A stretch of DNA of 25,326 nucleotides, from assembly GCA_002421985.1 (NCBI GenBank), contig DISF01000010.1:1-25326 (forward strand), read 5' to 3'. This DNA is from Roseovarius sp. UBA6217 (lineage in GTDB: Bacteria; Pseudomonadota; Alphaproteobacteria; Rhodobacterales; Rhodobacteraceae). The position numbers were made by a program, and so were the translations under genes. This document shows positions 22,201 through 25,326 of the stretch, piece after piece; the first letter of the stretch is position 1, and each line of letters opens with the position of its first letter. The notes below the pieces were generated by a model. It saw only the letters and a program-made list of their open reading frames with translations. It was not told where the DNA came from and did not search any database.

Positions 22201-23562
22201 TTACATCAATTTGCGACGGCGAGTCACGCGAATATCGAGATCGGTGATCTTCTTGCGCAGCGTATTGCGGTTGATTCCCAGCAGTTCGGCACAACGGATC
22301 TGGTTGCCCCCCGTCGCCTCCAGCGCGATCTCGATCAGCGGGGCCTCGATCTCGCGCAGGATGCGGCCATGCAGGCCCGGCGGCGGCAGGTCGGTGCCGT
22401 GCAGGTCGAAATACCGCCGCAGATGCGCGGCCACGGCACCGGTCAGCGTCTCCTTGCGGCCGGGTTGCATCACCGGCTCGGCGCGCGGCTGGGTGCCGAT
22501 GATGGCGGCGATCTCGGCGCGGGCCACCTCTTCGCCCTGCGCGGTCAGCGCGATCCGGCGCACCGCGTTCTCAAGCTGGCGCACATTGCCGGGCCAGCTA
22601 TAGGCGCGCATCATCTCCAGCGCATCGCCGGAAAAATGCCGCTCGGGCGTGCCGGGGCGCGGGTCGTGGCCAAGGAAATGCTCGGCCAAGAGGCCGATAT
22701 CCTCGATCCGCTCGCGCAGGGGCGGCACCTCGATCACCACCCCGCCGAGCCGGTAATAGAGATCCTCGCGCAGCCGCCCCTCGTCGAGCGCGGCCGAGGC
22801 CGGCACCCGGCTTGTCGCCATGAAGCGCGGCGCGTGCTCGCCCGGAGCCTCCATCATCCGCACCACGCGGCCCTGTATCTCGGGCGGCAGGTCGCTCACC
22901 TCGTCGAGCACCAGCGTGCCGCCACGCACCCGCGCCATCACCTGCGCCGGCCCGTCGAGATCGTGCAGATCCGCCTCCGTCACCGTGACGAAAGGCAGGC
23001 TGCGCCGGTCGGAATAATCATGGATCGCGCGCGCCACCAGCGACTTGCCGGTGCCCGATTCGCCGCAGATCATGACCGGCAGATCGCTGTGCATGACCTG
23101 CGCCACCACCTTGTAGAGCCGCTGCATTGCGGCACTTCGCCCGATCAGCGGCAATTCCTCGGGCCGCTCGTCCGGCGCGGCCCGCGCAGGCCCACGCTCG
23201 CGCGATGCCAGCGCGCGCGCCGTGCGCTTCATCAGGTCGGGCAGATCAAACGGCTTGGGCAGGTAGTCGAATGCCTCGGCCTCGGCGGCCTTGATCGCGG
23301 TCATGATCGTGTTTTGTGCCGAGATGACGATCACCGGCAGGCCGGGCCGGTCCTGCGCGATCTTGGGCAGCATTTCCAGCCCGTTGCCATCGGGCATCAC
23401 CACATCCGAGATCACCACATCGCCGCGCCCCTCGGCGACCCAGCGCATCAACGTGGTCAGGCTTGAGGTGGCATGAACCCGGCACCCCGCCCGCGTCAGC
23501 GCCTGCGTCAGAACCGTGCGGATCGTGCGGTCGTCATCGGCGACCAGAACCGTGCCCTCCAT
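22201..23562 (-). CDS. ntrC: Nitrogen-regulation response regulator NtrC (Rhodobacter type, without GAFTGA)
   Basis: Activator of nitrogen-limitation genes such as glnK-amtB and nif/gln genes. The 453-residue protein has a receiver domain (Asp10/Asp11, phospho-Asp53, Lys103), an AAA+ domain with Walker A GESGTGKS (167-174) and Walker B TLVLDE (216-221), and a C-terminal Fis-type HTH (about 424-443, NQIRCAELLGINRNTLRKK). The whole ELFGxxKGAFTGA segment between them is missing: EADLHDLDGPAQVMARVRGG runs straight into Walker B. This is the known architecture of Rhodobacter capsulatus NtrC, which activates sigma70 rather than sigma54 polymerase. It starts 3 bases after ntrB. Confidence 0.96.
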   Translation of the reverse strand: MEGTVLVADDDRTIRTVLTQALTRAGCRVHATSSLTTLMRWVAEGRGDVVISDVVMPDGNGLEMLPKIAQDRPGLPVIVISAQNTIMTAIKAAEAEAFDYLPKPFDLPDLMKRTARALASRERGPARAAPDERPEELPLIGRSAAMQRLYKVVAQVMHSDLPVMICGESGTGKSLVARAIHDYSDRRSLPFVTVTEADLHDLDGPAQVMARVRGGTLVLDEVSDLPPEIQGRVVRMMEAPGEHAPRFMATSRVPASAALDEGRLREDLYYRLGGVVIEVPPLRERIEDIGLLAEHFLGHDPRPGTPERHFSGDALEMMRAYSWPGNVRQLENAVRRIALTAQGEEVARAEIAAIIGTQPRAEPVMQPGRKETLTGAVAAHLRRYFDLHGTDLPPPGLHGRILREIEAPLIEIALEATGGNQIRCAELLGINRNTLRKKITDLDIRVTRRRKLM

Positions 23563-23565
23563 GCC

Positions 23566-24639
23566 TTAGCCCTCCTTGTCCTGCGCATCCGCGCGTTGCA
23601 GCGACATCCGAAACACCGTGCGCCCCGGTGCCGAGTCGACCGAGATCCAGCCGCCATGCTCCGAGATGATCTTGGCCGCCAGCGCCAGCCCCAGCCCGGT
23701 GCCGTTCTCGCGCCCCGACACGAACGGCTCGAACACCTCTTCGGCGATGTCGGGCGGCAGGCCGGGGCCGTCGTCGATGATCTCGACCTGCAAGGGCAGC
23801 GCCTGCCCCGCCCCGTCACCCTGCCGCACCCGCAACGCGCCGTCGTAATAGGTGCGCAGCCGGATCGTGCCACGCCCCCCCGGCGCGGCCTCGGCGGCAT
23901 TCTTGAGAAGGTTGAGCACCACCTGCAAAAGCTGATCCCCGTCGCCAAGCGCGGGCGGCAGCGAGGGGTCGTAATCCTCGATGAAGGTCATGCCGGCGGC
24001 AAATCCCACCTGCCCCGAGCGCCGCGCCCGGTCGAGCACATCGTGCAGGTTCACCCTCCGCAGCACCGGGCGAATGACATTGCCGAACTGCTCGACCCGG
24101 TCCAGAAGCGCCACGATGCGGCGGCTCTCGCTCACGATGAGATCGGTCAACTCCCGGTCCTCCGCCGTCAGCGTCATCGACAAAAGCTGCGCCGCCCCGG
24201 TGATCCCCGCCAGCGGGTTCTTGATCTCGTGGGCCAGCATCTCGGCCATGCCGATGGCCGAGCGCGCAGCGGCCTTCACGCCGCTTTTCTGCGCCATGCG
24301 CCCGGCAAGCTCGCGCGGGGACAAGAGCACAAGCATCTGCCCCGGCGCCCCCGACAGCGGGGCCACCTGAAGACTGCACAATATCGGCGCGCGTGCCCCG
24401 GTGCCGATATCCACATCATTGACGAACAAGGGCGCGCCGCTCTCTCTGGCACGCGCGAACGCCTCTTCCAGCGGCGCATCGACCGCCAGCCGGTCCCAGA
24501 GCGGCTCACCCGCCACCGCGCGCTGCGACACCAGCAAAAACCCCTCTGCCGCCGGGTTGATCCGCACGATCAGGTCATTCGCATCGACCACCAGCGCCGG
24601 AATCGGCAGCGAGGCCCAGAGCGGCTCTTCTTCGGTCAT
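23566..24639 (-). CDS. ntrB: Nitrogen-regulation sensor kinase NtrB
   Basis: Soluble histidine kinase/phosphatase of NtrC, switched by PII (GlnB/GlnK) binding. The 357-residue protein has an N-terminal PAS domain (about 7-110), the H-box MLAHEIKNPLAG (His137), then an HATPase domain with NLLKNAAEAA and G-boxes DDGPGLPPD and GTGLGLALAAKI. The ATG at 24639 overlaps the dusB stop by 4 bases (ATGA), so translation is coupled; the longer open frame upstream is antisense-like Gly/Arg-rich sequence in the dusB region. It is followed by ntrC after 3 bases. Confidence 0.96.
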   Translation of the reverse strand: MTEEEPLWASLPIPALVVDANDLIVRINPAAEGFLLVSQRAVAGEPLWDRLAVDAPLEEAFARARESGAPLFVNDVDIGTGARAPILCSLQVAPLSGAPGQMLVLLSPRELAGRMAQKSGVKAAARSAIGMAEMLAHEIKNPLAGITGAAQLLSMTLTAEDRELTDLIVSESRRIVALLDRVEQFGNVIRPVLRRVNLHDVLDRARRSGQVGFAAGMTFIEDYDPSLPPALGDGDQLLQVVLNLLKNAAEAAPGGRGTIRLRTYYDGALRVRQGDGAGQALPLQVEIIDDGPGLPPDIAEEVFEPFVSGRENGTGLGLALAAKIISEHGGWISVDSAPGRTVFRMSLQRADAQDKEG

Positions 24640-25326
24640 GCCGCGCACCGAAGCCCGAACGCCTCGGGCAAAAGCCGCGCCACCCGAGCCGGTGCGGCGG
24701 TCAGCACCGCGCGGCGCAGATGCGCCGGCGTGCCCGCGTGATCCATATACCAGCCCAGGTGCTTGCGCGCGACGCGCCCGCCAAGCTCCGCCCCGTAAAA
24801 ACCCAGCATCGCCTCGTAATGCCCGGCCACCATCTCGGCCAGCGCCGCGCCGCGCGGCACCACCGGCGCGGGCGTGCCGTAAAGCGCGGCCGCCACCTGC
24901 GCCAAGACCCAAGGCCGCCCCCGCGCGCCGCGCCCGATCATCACGCCCGCCGCCCGCGCGCCCGCCCGCGCCCGCCTGGCCGATCCGGCATCGACAATAT
25001 CGCCGTTGGCGATGACCGGGAGGTTGACCGCTTGGGAAATTTCCGCGATCGCCGCCCAATCCGCGCAGCCCTCGTAGAACTGGCACCGCGTGCGCCCGTG
25101 CACCGTGATCATCGCCACGCCTGCGCCCTCGGCGCGCCGCGCGATCTCTGCCGCGTTGAGGCTGGCATGATCCCAGCCCAGCCGCATCTTGAGCGTCACC
25201 GGCACATCGACCGCCCCCGCCACCGCCTCGATCAGCCGCAGCGCGTGATCGGGCTCGCGCATCAGCGCCGAGCCCGACGCCCCCGCGCCGCGCGCCCGCG
25301 TCACTTTCTTGGCCGGGCAGCCCATG
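24636..25326 (-). CDS. dusB: tRNA-dihydrouridine synthase DusB (NifR3), N-terminus beyond window
   Basis: An FMN-dependent enzyme that reduces uridines in the tRNA D-loop. The visible 229 residues begin at MGCPAKKV, which contains the catalytic cysteine, and continue with SGSALMREP, VTLKMRLGWD, ITVHGRTRCQFYEG, PVIANGDIVD and a GRGARGRPW phosphate-binding loop. The FMN barrel is present except for roughly the first 95-100 residues, which lie outside the window; the ATG at 25325 is internal. Historically named nifR3, it is the first known gene of the nifR3-ntrB-ntrC operon of Rhodobacter and relatives. It is coupled to ntrB by a 4-base overlap. Confidence 0.96.
   Translation of the reverse strand, partial: MGCPAKKVTRARGAGASGSALMREPDHALRLIEAVAGAVDVPVTLKMRLGWDHASLNAAEIARRAEGAGVAMITVHGRTRCQFYEGCADWAAIAEISQAVNLPVIANGDIVDAGSARRARAGARAAGVMIGRGARGRPWVLAQVAAALYGTPAPVVPRGAALAEMVAGHYEAMLGFYGAELGGRVARKHLGWYMDHAGTPAHLRRAVLTAAPARVARLLPEAFGLRCAA

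Overview
The window is GC-rich chromosomal DNA of an alphaproteobacterium, most likely Rhodobacterales (Rhodobacter/Roseobacter group). The evidence is the nifR3(dusB)-ntrB-ntrC-ntrY-ntrX cluster with NtrC lacking the GAFTGA loop, the trkA-trkH-hfq-hflX run, and the cell-cycle pair ctrA/sciP. I see no rRNA, tRNA, CRISPR, IS element or prophage gene. Nearly all the DNA is ordinary core genome.

Layout from left to right. (1) 1-537: the 3' end of aconitase (acnA, +), closed by a GC-rich hairpin. (2) 723-2846: a class A penicillin-binding protein (-), divergent from glnK-amtB (+, 3114-4812), the PII/ammonium-channel operon. (3) 4813-5273: a non-coding stretch with an amtB-side hairpin, a short palindromic repeat of a type scattered in alphaproteobacterial genomes, and a strong minus-strand terminator. 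(4) 5274-10845, all minus strand, read sciP, ctrA, ligA, recG, then a 40-residue single-pass membrane peptide. The sciP and ctrA upstream regions carry CtrA-type boxes. The peptide has its own promoter abutted by a LexA box of the alphaproteobacterial type (GTTC-N7-GTTC). (5) mnmA (+, 10969-12114) diverges from sciP. (6) 12210-16744 (-): trkA-trkH-hfq-hflX, covering K+ uptake, the RNA chaperone and the ribosome-associated GTPase. (7) 17067-18419 (+): a LysR-type regulator and a small DoxX-like membrane protein, sitting between trkA and ntrX. (8) 18423-25326 (-): dusB-ntrB-ntrC, then ntrY-ntrX.

How the genes fit together. GlnK and AmtB sense and import ammonium. NtrB/NtrC and NtrY/NtrX are the nitrogen two-component systems that read PII status and respiration/nitrogen signals, so the two ends of the window form one nitrogen-control theme. 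Both NtrC and NtrX here lack the GAFTGA sigma54-contact motif, consistent with the sigma70-dependent NtrC known in Rhodobacter. The middle is a cell-cycle and DNA-repair block: CtrA, its inhibitor SciP, DNA ligase, RecG, and a putative SOS-induced membrane peptide.

The most unusual items are the LexA box with a complete promoter and Shine-Dalgarno driving the 40-residue peptide (a possible analogue of Caulobacter SOS division inhibitors such as SidA), and the dense set of motifs upstream of sciP (CtrA-like box, a 7-mer matching the published SciP motif, and an FNR-like palindrome). Regulatory claims rest on motif matching by eye.
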